Below are positions 51,813 to 61,716 of a stretch of DNA of 64,000 bases, one piece after another. The notes beneath the pieces were generated by a model. That model made no database searches and had not been told where the DNA came from. It was given only the letters and a program-made list of their open reading frames with translations. Origin of the DNA: an uncultured Collinsella sp. (GTDB lineage Bacteria > Actinomycetota > Coriobacteriia > Coriobacteriales > Coriobacteriaceae); the NCBI GenBank assembly GCA_958436995.1, contig CAUBMI010000005.1, forward strand, positions 1 to 64,000, read 5' to 3'. A program made the position numbers and the translations under genes. Every line of letters begins with the position of its first letter. Within the stretch, counting starts at the first letter, position 1.

Positions 51813-53182
51813 TAGCGAGGCTCGCCCACAACGGAGCCGGACAAATACCAGGTCTTGGCAACGTCAACGTCAACATCAACGATCTTGCCAACAAGCTGAT
51901 CGATGCTGTAACCCTCGGGGATAGGCGCGTGCACAGTCTGATTCTTGGGACTCTTGCCCAGCAGGACCGCGTCGTTCTTTTTACTCGTTCCCTCAATGAG
52001 CGCCGGAACCACAGTATGAAGCGCACCCTGGTTATACTCGTGTGCCGTGGTCTCGATAACCTTAACCAGGCGGTTGAAACGCTCGAGAATAACCTCATGC
52101 GGCGTAGGATCGTCAATCTCGGCGGCCGGGGTACCGGCACGCTTGGAATAGATGAAGGTATAGGCCTGAGCATAGCGGACCGTCTCGGCAAGCGAGAGCG
52201 TCTGCTCAAAGTCTTCTTCAGTCTCGCCCGGGAAGCCAACGATAATGTCGGTCGAGAGCGCGATATCGGGCATGCGGTTGCGAATGCGATCGACAAGGCC
52301 CAGATAGTCCTCGCGTGTATAACGGCGATTCATCTCTTTGAGGATCCGCGTCGAACCGGACTGGACGGCCAAGTGCAGCTGCGGCATTACGGCAGGTGTC
52401 TCGGCCATGGCGTCGATGGTCTCGGGCAACAGGTCCTTGGGATGCGAAGACGTAAAGAAGATGCGCTCCACGCCCGTATCGCCCACGGCACGCAGCAGAT
52501 CGGCAAAACGCGGCTTGCCAAACAGATCGCGACCATATGAGTTAACGTTTTGGCCCAGCAGCGTAATCTCACGCACGCCCTGGCGCACCAAACCGGTCAC
52601 CTCGTCGACAATCTCCTCGAAGGGGCGGCTCTTTTCGCGACCGCGCACGTACGGCACGATGCAATAGGTGCAGAAATTATTGCAGCCCGTCATGATGGGC
52701 ACCCAGGCGTGATACTGAGTCTCGCGATGCCACGGCATGCTCATGGCATCCGTATCCTCATGCTCATTGGTGCGGATATGACGCTTACCATCAAGGAACG
52801 CCTCGGCAATGAGCTCGGCCACATGTGCAATGGAATGCGTGCCAAAGATGACATTGACGTTATCGACGTTGGTGAGCAGGCCCTCGCCATCGCGCTGCGC
52901 GATGCAACCGCCAACGGCAACCACGCGCTTGCCCGAAGGCGAAGGCGGCAGGCTTTTGCAGGAATTGCACTGACCGTACAGGCGAGTATCGGCGGCCTCG
53001 CGCACGCAGCAAGTCATGAAGACAACGATATCGGCATGCGCGGGATCGAGCGCCATGAGGCAGCCATACGAATCAAGCAAACCGCTCACACGCTCGGAGT
53101 CGTGCTGATTCATCTGGCAGCCAAAGGTGCGGATAAAGTAGGTTTTACCGGCAAGAATATCGCGTACGGAACGCTGGTCCAT
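51812..53182 (-). CDS. miaB: tRNA-2-methylthio-N6-dimethylallyladenosine synthase
   Basis: 456 residues. The N-terminal UPF0004 domain has TFGCQMNQHDSE with further cysteines (MTCCVRE, VGGCIAQRD). The radical-SAM cluster is TGCNNFCTYCIVPYVRGRE. The C-terminal TRAM domain ends SGSVVGEPR. The start could be ATG 53188 or 53182; AGGA sits 9 bases before the latter. The stop overlaps miaA as TAATG. Confidence 0.95.
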   Translation of the reverse strand: MDQRSVRDILAGKTYFIRTFGCQMNQHDSERVSGLLDSYGCLMALDPAHADIVVFMTCCVREAADTRLYGQCNSCKSLPPSPSGKRVVAVGGCIAQRDGEGLLTNVDNVNVIFGTHSIAHVAELIAEAFLDGKRHIRTNEHEDTDAMSMPWHRETQYHAWVPIMTGCNNFCTYCIVPYVRGREKSRPFEEIVDEVTGLVRQGVREITLLGQNVNSYGRDLFGKPRFADLLRAVGDTGVERIFFTSSHPKDLLPETIDAMAETPAVMPQLHLAVQSGSTRILKEMNRRYTREDYLGLVDRIRNRMPDIALSTDIIVGFPGETEEDFEQTLSLAETVRYAQAYTFIYSKRAGTPAAEIDDPTPHEVILERFNRLVKVIETTAHEYNQGALHTVVPALIEGTSKKNDAVLLGKSPKNQTVHAPIPEGYSIDQLVGKIVDVDVDVAKTWYLSGSVVGEPR

Positions 53183-53227
53183 GTGCATAAGTCCTAACGA
53201 TGGGGAGCGAAACAAGGCAAGCAGAAG

Positions 53228-53545
53228 CTATGCCACAGGCTTAACATCATCCATGACGACGTTATCCATAGCAGCTCGATTGATCTGGTGAACGTAGATA
53301 GAAAGGCGGATGGCCGTGCGCGACTCCCCGTTAATGAGGATGTCGGAGAACACGGGCGCGCAGGAAATATCAAAACCGGTTGGAATCAAAAAACCGCGCG
53401 CGATAGCAACGGCCTTAATGGCCTGGTTGACGGCACCGGCGCCGACACACTGGATGTTGACGGGTACACCATCCTTGACCATGCCGGCGATGGCGCCGGC
53501 AACGGACGCTGGCGATGATTTGCTTGATACCTTCAGGCAATCCAT
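53228..53545 (-). CDS. spoVS: SpoVS-like protein
   Basis: 105 residues from ATG 53545 (AGGAG 7 bases upstream). DCLKVSSKSSPASVAGAIAG, then GAGAVNQAIKAVAIARGF and a late ESRTAIRLSIYV are strongly SpoVS. The family is Alba-like and about 86 residues long; here a C-terminal tail of about 19 residues is added (INRAAMDNVVMDDVKPVA). Coriobacteria do not sporulate, so it must have another role, perhaps nucleic-acid binding. The rny-spoVS-miaB order resembles Bacillus. Confidence 0.92.
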   Translation of the reverse strand: MDCLKVSSKSSPASVAGAIAGMVKDGVPVNIQCVGAGAVNQAIKAVAIARGFLIPTGFDISCAPVFSDILINGESRTAIRLSIYVHQINRAAMDNVVMDDVKPVA

Positions 53546-53619
53546 GAAGAAACTCCTGCATTTAAAAGTACGTTTTAACTGCAATAACTGTATCGTACCG
53601 AGTGGACTCGGTAAAGGCA

Positions 53620-54705
53620 CTATTCCTCTTTGGCAAGATCAAAGGTCACGGTGATTCGATCACGCGAAACACGAATCTTTGGGTCGCCGCAAAGGTTGAG
53701 ATAGTACCGGGCAGCAAGGTCATTAAAGTCGCGCTCCACAGCACGCGAAAACTGTGCCATGTCATCCTTGGCAATACGTAGCCCGCGACGATCCTTCGCG
53801 AGATCGACAGGAGCCGGCGCATGCGAGGACGAATCACGCTCGCGCAGCAGACGCGCGGCCACACCGCGAACGGGCTTAATCTGCCCCGCCAAAATGCGAT
53901 GGGCCGTGCGCTCGGACATCTCAAGACCCAAACCCGAACAGATACGGATAAAGTCCTCGGCATCAGAAGCAAGGCCTAAACGATCGACAACCGGAAGCTC
54001 GCTCTCGTCATCAATGAACAGGAGACGAGACGTATCAAGCCGACTTGACGCTTGAGCATAAAGGGTCGCGGCAATCTCAGACGGAGAACCGAGATAGACA
54101 TCGCAACCACGCAACTCCTCGAGCGCAAACTCACAAGCAGCGCGAATAATATTATGTGGACCGCGAGCGCAGACATAACGTCCGTCCTCATCCTTGACGG
54201 CCTGGGGCCAGCTGGACTGATCGGCACGCTCACTGAGGCGGTCGACCGCAACGCTCACCTTGAAGGCTGAACCAAGATCGACGCCGGACGTGACCACACG
54301 GGCCTCGTCGGTGTTCTGCTTAATCGAAAACAATGCCATGCCACGTCCGTGAACGCCCCAACGGTCCATCTTCATGCTCTCGAGCTTGGAGGTAACGCGG
54401 GCATCAAAGATTCGCTCTTGCATATCCTGCGGAACGCCAGAACCGTTATCCAGAAAGACAAGCGTGCGGACGCCATCTTCCTTGGTCGTGGCGAGATAGA
54501 CCTTGTCGGCGCCGGCATCGCGAGCATTACGGAGCATTTCGATGACGATGTCCTCGACATGCTGAATGTCGTGCTTAGCCTGGCGCCGCTCGGCCTCCGA
54601 AACGCGGAGGCGGACATACCCCTCGCCAAGGTTCTCCTCGACGCGAAGGTTGCCCTCCCCCGACATCGACGCGATAAATGAGATGAGCTCGTTCGCGTCG
54701 CTCAT
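53620..54705 (-). CDS. GHKL-fold ATPase of unknown function
   Basis: 361 residues. The N box EDIVIEMLRNARDAGA (Asn60), G1 box DNGSG (86-90) and a G2 loop WGVHGRGMALFS (about 116-127) show a Bergerat ATP-binding fold like HSP90, MutL or histidine kinases. The C-terminal half has no dimerisation His box and is unrecognised. It starts 1 base after the rny stop, so it is likely co-translated with RNase Y. I know of no assigned function. Confidence 0.85.
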   Translation of the reverse strand: MSDANELISFIASMSGEGNLRVEENLGEGYVRLRVSEAERRQAKHDIQHVEDIVIEMLRNARDAGADKVYLATTKEDGVRTLVFLDNGSGVPQDMQERIFDARVTSKLESMKMDRWGVHGRGMALFSIKQNTDEARVVTSGVDLGSAFKVSVAVDRLSERADQSSWPQAVKDEDGRYVCARGPHNIIRAACEFALEELRGCDVYLGSPSEIAATLYAQASSRLDTSRLLFIDDESELPVVDRLGLASDAEDFIRICSGLGLEMSERTAHRILAGQIKPVRGVAARLLRERDSSSHAPAPVDLAKDRRGLRIAKDDMAQFSRAVERDFNDLAARYYLNLCGDPKIRVSRDRITVTFDLAKEE

Positions 54706-54706
54706 G

Positions 54707-56263
54707 TTATTTAGCGATATCGACAGCGCGGCTCTCGCGAATCACGACGACGCGCACCTGACCGGGATACTCCATCTCTTCCTCGATCTGATGGGCGATA
54801 TCGTGAGCCAGGACCGTGGACTGGGCATCGGAGATCTTGTCCGGCTGGACCATGACGTGGACCTCGCGACCGGCCTGCATGGCATAGGTACGTTCGACGC
54901 CGTCATGGGAGTTGGCGATCTCCTCAAGCTTCTCAAGACGCTTGATGTAGTTCTCGGCAGACTCGCGACGGGCACCGGGGCGAGAGGCAGAGACAGCATC
55001 GGCGGCCTGCACCAGGACATCGAGCACCGTGTTGGGGTCGACATCGGCATGGTGAGCCTCAATAGCGTGGACGATAACGGGCTTCTCGCCATAACGGCGG
55101 GCAAGCTCGGCGCCGATGACGGCATGCGGGCCCTCGACGTCGTGGTCGATTGCCTTGCCCAGGTCATGAAGCAGGCCGGCGCGCTTGGCGGTCACAACGT
55201 CCAGGCCAAGCTCGGAAGCCATCACGCCGCACAGATCAGAGACCTCGAGGGAATGCTGAAGCACGTTCTGACCAAACGAGGTACGGTAGCGCAGGGCACC
55301 AAGGGTCTTGACGATCTCGGGGTGCAGATCGTGGATGCCGGTATCGAAGGCAGCCTGCTCGCCAGCCTCGCGCACGCGCTGCTGAACCAGGTCGGCGGCC
55401 TTGTGATACATCTCCTCGATACGGGCAGGGTGAATGCGGCCGTCGGCGATGAGGTTCTCGAGGGCGACGCGGGCGGTCTCACGACGGACCGGGTCGAAGC
55501 TCGAAAGAACGACGGTCTCGGGCGTGTCGTCGATCACGAGGTTGACGCCGGAAACCTGCTCGAAGGTCCGGATGTTGCGACCCTCGCGACCGATGATACG
55601 GCCTTTGAGGTCATCAGAGGGAATGTGCACGGAGGTAACGGTGACCTCGGCAGTGTGATCGGCAGCGCAGCGCTGAATCGCCAGAGACAGAATCTCCTGG
55701 GCGGTCTTGTGGCACTCGGCGCGAACCTGCTGCTCAGACTCGCGAATGATCGTGGCGGCCTCGTGGGTGACCTCGCCGCGAACCTTATCAAGGAGCTCCT
55801 TGTGCGCGTCCTCGCGGGTAAGGTCGGCGATACGCTCGAGCTCGGAGGTCTGCTTTGCGCAGAGCTCCTCGAGCTCACGGGAGCGCTTCTCGACCTGACC
55901 GGCCTGGCTGGACAGCTGATGCTCGCGCTTGTCGAGAGCGTCGTTGCGGCGATCGAGAGATTCCTCGCGCTGCATCACGCGGTTCTCGAGCGTACGAATC
56001 TCGTTCTTACGCTGCTTGTCCTCGGCCTCAGCGGCCTGCTTGTTCTTGATGATCTCCTCTTTAGCCTCGAGCAGAGCCTCTTTTTTGAGGGTCTCGGCCT
56101 GACGCTTAGCATCACCGATCAGGGACTCAGCCTGTGCGTGTGCCGACTGGATTTTTTCGTCGGCCTCGTGAAGACTACCCTGCTTGGCGGTGCGCATGTA
56201 GGCAATGGCGGCGATGGCACCCAAAATGATGCCAACGAGCGCTGCGATGATAGGCATGCTCAC
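54707..56263 (-). CDS. rny: Ribonuclease Y
   Basis: 518 residues. An N-terminal membrane helix ([18 protein letters not shown]), a long coiled coil (about 25-190), the KH domain with [15 protein letters not shown], and the HD domain with [10 protein letters not shown] and [10 protein letters not shown]. It starts mRNA decay at the membrane. The next gene starts directly after its stop. Confidence 0.97.
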   Translation of the reverse strand: MSMPIIAALVGIILGAIAAIAYMRTAKQGSLHEADEKIQSAHAQAESLIGDAKRQAETLKKEALLEAKEEIIKNKQAAEAEDKQRKNEIRTLENRVMQREESLDRRNDALDKREHQLSSQAGQVEKRSRELEELCAKQTSELERIADLTREDAHKELLDKVRGEVTHEAATIIRESEQQVRAECHKTAQEILSLAIQRCAADHTAEVTVTSVHIPSDDLKGRIIGREGRNIRTFEQVSGVNLVIDDTPETVVLSSFDPVRRETARVALENLIADGRIHPARIEEMYHKAADLVQQRVREAGEQAAFDTGIHDLHPEIVKTLGALRYRTSFGQNVLQHSLEVSDLCGVMASELGLDVVTAKRAGLLHDLGKAIDHDVEGPHAVIGAELARRYGEKPVIVHAIEAHHADVDPNTVLDVLVQAADAVSASRPGARRESAENYIKRLEKLEEIANSHDGVERTYAMQAGREVHVMVQPDKISDAQSTVLAHDIAHQIEEEMEYPGQVRVVVIRESRAVDIAK

Positions 56264-56514
56264 TCCTTTTTATGGATTCGTTACACAACAAAGCGAACCG
56301 TCCTTACGAACGGCTCGCGACATTTGAGTAATATGGGCGCAGCTTATGCGGGTCGGATACAGATAAACATATAAACAAACTCATCACAGATGAGCACATA
56401 TCACAAAGCAAATGACAGTGTTTATCGTACGTTGAACCACAACAACTGTCAAATAAATGGCCCCAGCACGGCGGCTAAAACGCGGTGAACGGCAGGGCCA
56501 CAAAACGCATACGC
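56264..56514. other. Gene-free stretch between recX and rny
   Basis: This 251-base stretch has no gene. It contains the probable rny promoter region. An imperfect pair CGAACCGTCC/GAACGGCTCG near 56294-56318 may form a weak hairpin. Confidence 0.35.
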
Positions 56515-57207
56515 CTAAACCGCACATTCCTCACGTTCGGCATCGAGACGTGCCTTAACGGCATCGGCGGCGATGTGATACGAGAAGCCCTTGCCCATCA
56601 AAAACCGAACCAGTTTTTCGAATCCGCGCGTCTCTGGAACACGCCGCTTGGCGAGCAGGGCTGACGCACGCGCCAAATCGTCTTCGACGGCAAAATAATC
56701 CTCGGGATAACCGGGAATGTCATCGAGCACGACATGACGGCGCTTGAGCTCGGTCTCGATTTTACGCTGTCCCCAACCGCGCCGCTTGCGTTCCTCGATA
56801 AAGTACGAGCAAAAGCGGTTCTCGTCTAAAAAGCGATACTCGGTGGCGCGCTCGACGGCGAAATCGATCGCGGGCTGGCGAAAGCCGTAGCGTGCCAACT
56901 TGTCACGGACCTCACCCGTCGCATGGTCGCGTCGCGATAGCATCTCGGTCACCATGGTAAGTGCACATTTACGCTCGATGAGCTGCACCACTTCACGAAA
57001 GTTATCCCAATCACAGGGAAGATCGGGGCGATTTTTGACATACAGGCGCGCGACCCGCACGGGAATCCAAATGGACCGCTCAAAACCGCCCTCAAGCTCA
57101 CAATCGATATGAGCGCAAGGCTTTTTGGACGCATACCCGCTCGAGAACGAGGAGGCCGCCTTCTTATCGGGAAGGACAACCGTGGCCTCGGTCACCGTAT
57201 ACGACAT
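56515..57207 (-). CDS. recX: Regulatory protein RecX
   Basis: 230 residues. Three-helix RecX repeats are seen in LSRRDHATGEVRDKLARYGF, ATEYRFLDENRFCSYFIEER and GWGQRKIETELKRR. An N-terminal extension of about 80 residues is longer than in E. coli RecX but normal for Actinobacteria. It limits RecA filament growth. It starts 11 bases after recA and should be co-transcribed and SOS-induced. Confidence 0.94.
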   Translation of the reverse strand: MSYTVTEATVVLPDKKAASSFSSGYASKKPCAHIDCELEGGFERSIWIPVRVARLYVKNRPDLPCDWDNFREVVQLIERKCALTMVTEMLSRRDHATGEVRDKLARYGFRQPAIDFAVERATEYRFLDENRFCSYFIEERKRRGWGQRKIETELKRRHVVLDDIPGYPEDYFAVEDDLARASALLAKRRVPETRGFEKLVRFLMGKGFSYHIAADAVKARLDAEREECAV

Positions 57208-57218
57208 GAGCGTAACCG

Positions 57219-58367
57219 CTACTCGTCGTCATCATCGAGCATGGCGGAACCATCGATGGCGTAAAGCTCGTCAAACTCCTCAGGCGCAGGCTGATCGGTC
57301 AGCTCGACCTCGGACGGAGCATCGTCATCAAACTCAAGCCCGCAGGCAAGGCGGACCTTATGCTCAATCTCGTCGGCGCAATCGGGGTGTTCGCGCAGGA
57401 ACGCCTTGGCGGCCTCGCGACCGTTGCCGAGCTTGTCCTCGCCATAGGCAAACCAGGAGCCCATCTTCTTGCAAATGCCGCACTCGACAGCCATGTCCAG
57501 AATCGAGCCCTCCTTAGAGATGCCCGTACCGTACATGATGTCGAACTCAGCAGAACGGAACGGAGCTGCCACCTTGTTCTTAACGACCTTGGCGCGCACG
57601 CGGTTACCGATAACCTCATCCTTAAGCTTAATGCTGTCGATGCGGCGAATGTCGATACGCACCGAAGAGAAGAACTTAAGGGCGCGGCCGCCCGTCGTGG
57701 TCTCAGGGTTGCCGAACATGACGCCGATCTTCTCTCGCAGCTGGTTAATGAAGATGCATGTCGTGTTGGACTTGGACAGCGAGCCGGCGAGCTTGCGGAG
57801 CGCCTGACTCATCAGACGAGCTTGCAATCCGACCGTGGTATCGCCGATCTCTCCCTCGATCTCGGCACGCGGGGTCAGCGCGGCGACGGAGTCGACGACG
57901 ATGGCATCGATGGCGCCGGAACGCACGAGCATGTCAACAATCTCGAGCGCCTGCTCACCCGTATCAGGCTGGGAAATCAGTACCTCGTCGATATCCACGC
58001 CAATGCGCGCGGCATACGTGGGATCGAGCGCGTGCTCGGCATCGATAAATGCCACCACGCCACCCATTGCCTGGGCTTCGGCCAGGATCTCGAGCGAAAG
58101 CGTCGTCTTACCGGAGGACTCAGGACCGTAAATCTCGACGATACGGCCGCGCGGCACACCGCCGATACCCAGAGCGGCATCGAGTGCCAGAGCGCCCGTG
58201 GGGATGGCCTCAACCTCAAGCTCGGGGCCGCCGTCACCATACCTCATGATGGAGCCTTGACCGAACTTCTTCTCGATCTCGGCCTTGGTGGTGGCGATCA
58301 TCTCATCGCGCTCTTTACCCGTCGTGCGAGCATGAACGGTACGTACGGGACCTGAATTCTTGGCCAT
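57219..58367 (-). CDS. recA: Recombinase RecA
   Basis: 382 residues from ATG 58367 (GAGGAGGG upstream). Walker [10 protein letters not shown] (81-89), [17 protein letters not shown] (loop L1 region), [20 protein letters not shown] (loop L2 region), and an acidic C-terminus. Central enzyme of homologous recombination and the co-protease for LexA. A perfect LexA box lies 39 bases before the start. Confidence 0.98.
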   Translation of the reverse strand: MAKNSGPVRTVHARTTGKERDEMIATTKAEIEKKFGQGSIMRYGDGGPELEVEAIPTGALALDAALGIGGVPRGRIVEIYGPESSGKTTLSLEILAEAQAMGGVVAFIDAEHALDPTYAARIGVDIDEVLISQPDTGEQALEIVDMLVRSGAIDAIVVDSVAALTPRAEIEGEIGDTTVGLQARLMSQALRKLAGSLSKSNTTCIFINQLREKIGVMFGNPETTTGGRALKFFSSVRIDIRRIDSIKLKDEVIGNRVRAKVVKNKVAAPFRSAEFDIMYGTGISKEGSILDMAVECGICKKMGSWFAYGEDKLGNGREAAKAFLREHPDCADEIEHKVRLACGLEFDDDAPSEVELTDQPAPEEFDELYAIDGSAMLDDDDE

Positions 58368-58405
58368 GAATAGCCCTCCTCTTAACAACCTGCATCGATA
58401 ATAAA

Positions 58406-58419
58406 CGAACGGCTGTTCG
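58406..58419. promoter_or_regulatory. LexA box of recA
   Basis: CGAACGGCTGTTCG is a perfect CGAAC-N4-GTTCG palindrome upstream of recA. Confidence 0.9.
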
Positions 58420-58475
58420 TGGTCAACCGTTCAGGCCAATCATATGCAGGCAGTCTTTCCAAAACCCAACCAAAC

Positions 58476-58595
58476 GCCGACCAAACACTGACCAAATGCT
58501 TGACCACAAAGGGGCAAATAAGAACAAGAAAGGCAAAAATACACCTATGACCAGCGCAAACGCTAAATTCGTCAGGGGTCCCTATCTCCACAATT
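58476..58595 (+). repeat. Dispersed repeat, copy 2 (GACCAAA motifs and TCTCCACAATT)
   Basis: GCCGACCAAACACTGACC then AAATGCTTGACC aligns with copy 1 at 12183-12288, as does the distal CTATCTCCACAATT. The middle differs. The 3' part GTCAGGGGTCCCTATCTCCA looks like a shortened tRNA T-arm and acceptor end. It occupies the gap between recA and cinA. Confidence 0.45.
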
Positions 58596-58617
58596 AAGGG
58601 GCCCGAAGGCCCCTTAA
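58594..58617 (-). terminator. Terminator of the cinA operon
   Basis: TTAAGGGGCC and GGCCCCTTAA form a perfect 10-bp stem with a 4-base loop, placed just after the cinA stop on the minus strand. The T tract is weak. Confidence 0.7.
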
Positions 58618-58624
58618 AACACGT

Positions 58625-59155
58625 CTATTCCATAGAGTTGAGCACAAGGGCAATGCGTCCCAATGCCTCCGCGACCGCATGGGCACGAACACACGAACGG
58701 TCGCCCTCATAGTGGCAGCGCACAGAGTCCACGACCGGCACTTCCCCATCAGCCGCGCGATAAGCCCAGCCAATATAGAAAGTGCCAGCCGGATCGTCCT
58801 CAGTGCCGCCGCCGGGGCCGGCATAACCCGTTGCGCTCACTGCAATATCGCTCTGGTACAGCTCCAGCGAACCCGCCGCCATCTCGCGCGCGGTCTGATG
58901 CGACACCGCGGTATAGCGGTCGAGCGTCTCCTGATCAACACCCAAAACGCGATGCTTGATCTCATCGCAGTAGGTCACCGCACCGCCACGCAGCACCGCC
59001 GAGGCGCCCGGGATATCGGCAATCGTCGAGGCGATCATACCTGCTGTCAGCGACTCAGCCGTCGAAACCGTCACGCCCCGAGCGCTCGCGCGCTCGACAA
59101 TATGACGCGCCAGCTCCTCGTTATGTGCGGAAATCTGCTCAAAAGAGTCCGTCAT
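58625..59155 (-). CDS. CinA C-terminal domain amidohydrolase (PncC-like)
   Basis: 176 residues from ATG 59155; GTG 59161 is an alternative. TVSTAESLTAGMIASTIADIP in part, then GGAVTYCDEIKHRVLGV and SATGYAGPGGG are the nicotinamide-nucleotide amidohydrolase motifs. It would deamidate NMN. The N-terminal CinA domain is absent, which is common. It follows pgsA closely, matching the order pgsA-cinA-recA in Gram-positives. Confidence 0.94.
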   Translation of the reverse strand: MTDSFEQISAHNEELARHIVERASARGVTVSTAESLTAGMIASTIADIPGASAVLRGGAVTYCDEIKHRVLGVDQETLDRYTAVSHQTAREMAAGSLELYQSDIAVSATGYAGPGGGTEDDPAGTFYIGWAYRAADGEVPVVDSVRCHYEGDRSCVRAHAVAEALGRIALVLNSME

Positions 59156-59167
59156 ACCCACCAGAAC

Positions 59168-59806
59168 CTAGACCGAAAAGACGATCTTGCGGCAGTTCCA
59201 GAAGTACTGGGCGCCCGAGATAACGGTCAGGACAACGGCAACGGCGTACAGGAAGCGCGACACCGAGTAGATGCCGAGCGTCAGCGCCAGCGGGCCAAGG
59301 TGCAAGCCGGCCATCGCAAAGACGCACAGGTAACCGCAGATGGAGACCATCGTGGTCGCCGTCTTGTACTTGCCAAGCTTATCGGCGGCAACGACCACGC
59401 CGGCGGCACTCGCAACCATGCGCAGGGCGCTTACCAACAGCTCGCGGAACAAGATGATGAACACGGACCAAACCGACACAGCGCCAAAGTCCAAGAACAG
59501 CAGCAAGGCCGAGAACACGAGTAGCTTGTCGGCGATGGGGTCCAAGAATTTACCGAAGTCGGTAATCTCGTTGCGCGAGCGCGCCAGATAGCCGTCAACT
59601 TTATCGGTGCACGACAGGATGACATACAGGATGAAGGCTGCGGCGGCGAGCGGGCCGTCGAAGGTGCTCCAATCCGTACCGGCAACGCTCATGTGAGACA
59701 GCGCCGACACGATCATGAACACCGGGATAAAGACGATGCGCACACACGTCACGATATTGGCGGGCGTCCAGACACTCGTCAGTTCCTTATTGCTCTCGTT
59801 AGCCAC
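59168..59806 (-). CDS. pgsA: CDP-diacylglycerol-glycerol-3-phosphate 3-phosphatidyltransferase
   Basis: 212 residues. CDP-alcohol motif: DGYLAR, then GKFLDPIADK. Five to six membrane helices. It makes phosphatidylglycerophosphate. It lies between rimO and cinA, as is usual for PgsA in Gram-positive bacteria. Confidence 0.95.
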   Translation of the reverse strand: MANESNKELTSVWTPANIVTCVRIVFIPVFMIVSALSHMSVAGTDWSTFDGPLAAAAFILYVILSCTDKVDGYLARSRNEITDFGKFLDPIADKLLVFSALLLFLDFGAVSVWSVFIILFRELLVSALRMVASAAGVVVAADKLGKYKTATTMVSICGYLCVFAMAGLHLGPLALTLGIYSVSRFLYAVAVVLTVISGAQYFWNCRKIVFSV

Positions 59807-59815
59807 AACGCGCTC

Positions 59816-61165
59816 CTACTCCACAACATGACCGATAAGCTCATAGCAGAAGCTATCGGTAAACTCGACCGTCAGAATATCGCCCACAGATGCCTCGCTG
59901 GCATCCAGATGCACCGCGCCATCGGAATCAGGCGCCTGGAACCAGGCATGTCCGATCAGTTCGGCGCCGTCCTCGGTCTCTTCGATACCGTCGACGATCA
60001 CCTGGGCGCGCTCGCCCACATGGGCGGCAGTTGCAGCAAAACCGAGCGACTCGGCCAGGTCTATGGCCTCCTGGGCGCGCTCGAGCTTGACCTCTTCGTC
60101 GACCTGGCCCTCCATCTTGGCGGCCAGGCTGCCCTCCTCCTGCGAGTAGGCAAAGACGCTTGTGTAGTCAAAGCCGACGGTGTCCATAAAGTCGATAAGG
60201 TCGCGGAACTCGTCGTCGGTCTCGGTCGGGAAGCCGACCATGGCCGTGGAACGGATCACGATGCCGGGGATGCGCTCACGCAGATCGCGGAACAGGTCCT
60301 CGAGCTCCTGGCGCGAACCAGAACGGCGCATAGCCTTGAGGATGCGCGCGTCGCAGTGCTGCACGGGGATATCGATATAGGGCAGCACCTCGGGCGTATC
60401 GCGAATCGTATCGATAAGCTCGTCGGTCATGCCCTCGGGCTGCAGGTAGAGCACGCGGACCCAGACGTTGTGCGGGCGCACGGCCTCGGCGACGGCACGC
60501 AGCAGCTGCGCCAGATTGCGCGGCGAGCCCTCGGTGACATCCTCGTCAGCAAAGTCGGTGCCCCAAATACCCGTGTCCTGGCCGATCAGCACGATCTCGC
60601 GCACACCGCCGGCAACCAGGTCGCGCACCTCGGAGATAATGCTCTCGGCATTGCGCGAATGGTAGCGACCGCGAATATAGGGAATCATGCAGAAGCTGCA
60701 GAAGCGGTTGCAGCCATCGGAAATCTTGACGTAGGCGACAGCGCCCTCGACGGTGCGCTTGACCTGCGGAATATAGGCGGCAATCTCGCGCTCGACGCCC
60801 AGCACGCCATCGATGACCGCCACGATGCCATCCTCCTCGTCGGCCTTCACAAAGGCAGCGACCTCAGGCAGCTCATCGGGCAGGTCGTCGCCATAGCGCG
60901 ACGGCACACAGCCGCACATGACGATGGGGCAAGAACGAACGCCGTCCTGAACCTCGTTGGCGAGCTCGAGCGTGGTCTCGATGCTCTCGGACGTTGCGGA
61001 GGCGAGGAACGAGCATGTATTGACGATGGCGATATCGGCATCCTGTGGGCCGAATGCCTCCTCGTAGCCCGCGGCGGTCAAAAGAGAACGCATGCGGTCG
61101 GTGTCAACCTCGTTCTTAGCGCACCCGAGGGTGATGTAGAGCACGGAGCCCAACGGTGTATCCAT
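59816..61165 (-). CDS. rimO: Ribosomal protein S12 methylthiotransferase RimO
   Basis: 449 residues. N-terminal ITLGCAKNEVDTDRM, radical-SAM SDGCNRFCSFCMIPYIRGRY, PYIDIPVQHC and a C-terminal TRAM domain. The GCAKNxVD motif distinguishes RimO from MiaB (TFGCQMN). It methylthiolates an Asp of S12. Large open frames on the opposite strand are shadows. Confidence 0.96.
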   Translation of the reverse strand: MDTPLGSVLYITLGCAKNEVDTDRMRSLLTAAGYEEAFGPQDADIAIVNTCSFLASATSESIETTLELANEVQDGVRSCPIVMCGCVPSRYGDDLPDELPEVAAFVKADEEDGIVAVIDGVLGVEREIAAYIPQVKRTVEGAVAYVKISDGCNRFCSFCMIPYIRGRYHSRNAESIISEVRDLVAGGVREIVLIGQDTGIWGTDFADEDVTEGSPRNLAQLLRAVAEAVRPHNVWVRVLYLQPEGMTDELIDTIRDTPEVLPYIDIPVQHCDARILKAMRRSGSRQELEDLFRDLRERIPGIVIRSTAMVGFPTETDDEFRDLIDFMDTVGFDYTSVFAYSQEEGSLAAKMEGQVDEEVKLERAQEAIDLAESLGFAATAAHVGERAQVIVDGIEETEDGAELIGHAWFQAPDSDGAVHLDASEASVGDILTVEFTDSFCYELIGHVVE

Positions 61166-61192
61166 GTTGGAGAGCAGTCCTTTCGAATGATA

Positions 61193-61690
61193 TTAGCGGT
61201 AGTTGGTGAACTGCAGCGGCTGGCCGTAGTCCTGGTCGCGCAGGAACTGGATCACGGTCTGCAACGCGTCCTTCGAAGCGGAGGAAACACGAAGCTTGTC
61301 GGCCTCGATGGTCACCTTGACCTTGAGCTTTTGATCCTTGATGTCCTTGTTGATCTTCTTGGCGGTCGCCTGGTCGATGCCCTCGACGATATGGCCGAGC
61401 ACGCGCACGGTGCCGCCCGATGCCGCCTGCGGAGCATCCCACGAGACAGCCTTGAGGTCAATGCCGCGCTTGATGAGCTTGGAGCTCAGCACGTCGATAA
61501 TCTGCTTGGAGACAAAGTCGGCCGGGGCGTTGATCGTAAAGAGCTTGTCGCCCTTCGAAAGCTCGATCGTGGCGCCGGAATCCTTCAGGTCATAGCGCTG
61601 GGAAATCTCGCGCGTGGTTTGCTGGAAGGCGTTGTCGACCTCTTGCATGTTGACCTCGGACACGACGTCGAAGCTGGAATCTTTAGCCAT
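61193..61690 (-). CDS. YajQ family nucleotide-binding protein
   Basis: 165 residues. DSSFDVVSEVNMQEVDNAF, then ISQRYDLKDSG and VKVTIEADKLRVSSASKD are typical of UPF0234/YajQ, which binds nucleotides, in some bacteria cyclic di-GMP. Usual length. Between rimO and the RodZ-like gene. Confidence 0.94.
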   Translation of the reverse strand: MAKDSSFDVVSEVNMQEVDNAFQQTTREISQRYDLKDSGATIELSKGDKLFTINAPADFVSKQIIDVLSSKLIKRGIDLKAVSWDAPQAASGGTVRVLGHIVEGIDQATAKKINKDIKDQKLKVKVTIEADKLRVSSASKDALQTVIQFLRDQDYGQPLQFTNYR

Positions 61691-61716
61691 GATGTTTCCT
61701 TTCGCGTACGAGCGGC

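Noticed and set aside
54566..56374. A 602-codon plus-strand open frame opposite rny
   Set aside because: It is a shadow of a high-GC gene with strong third-position bias; RNase Y motifs on the minus strand are decisive.
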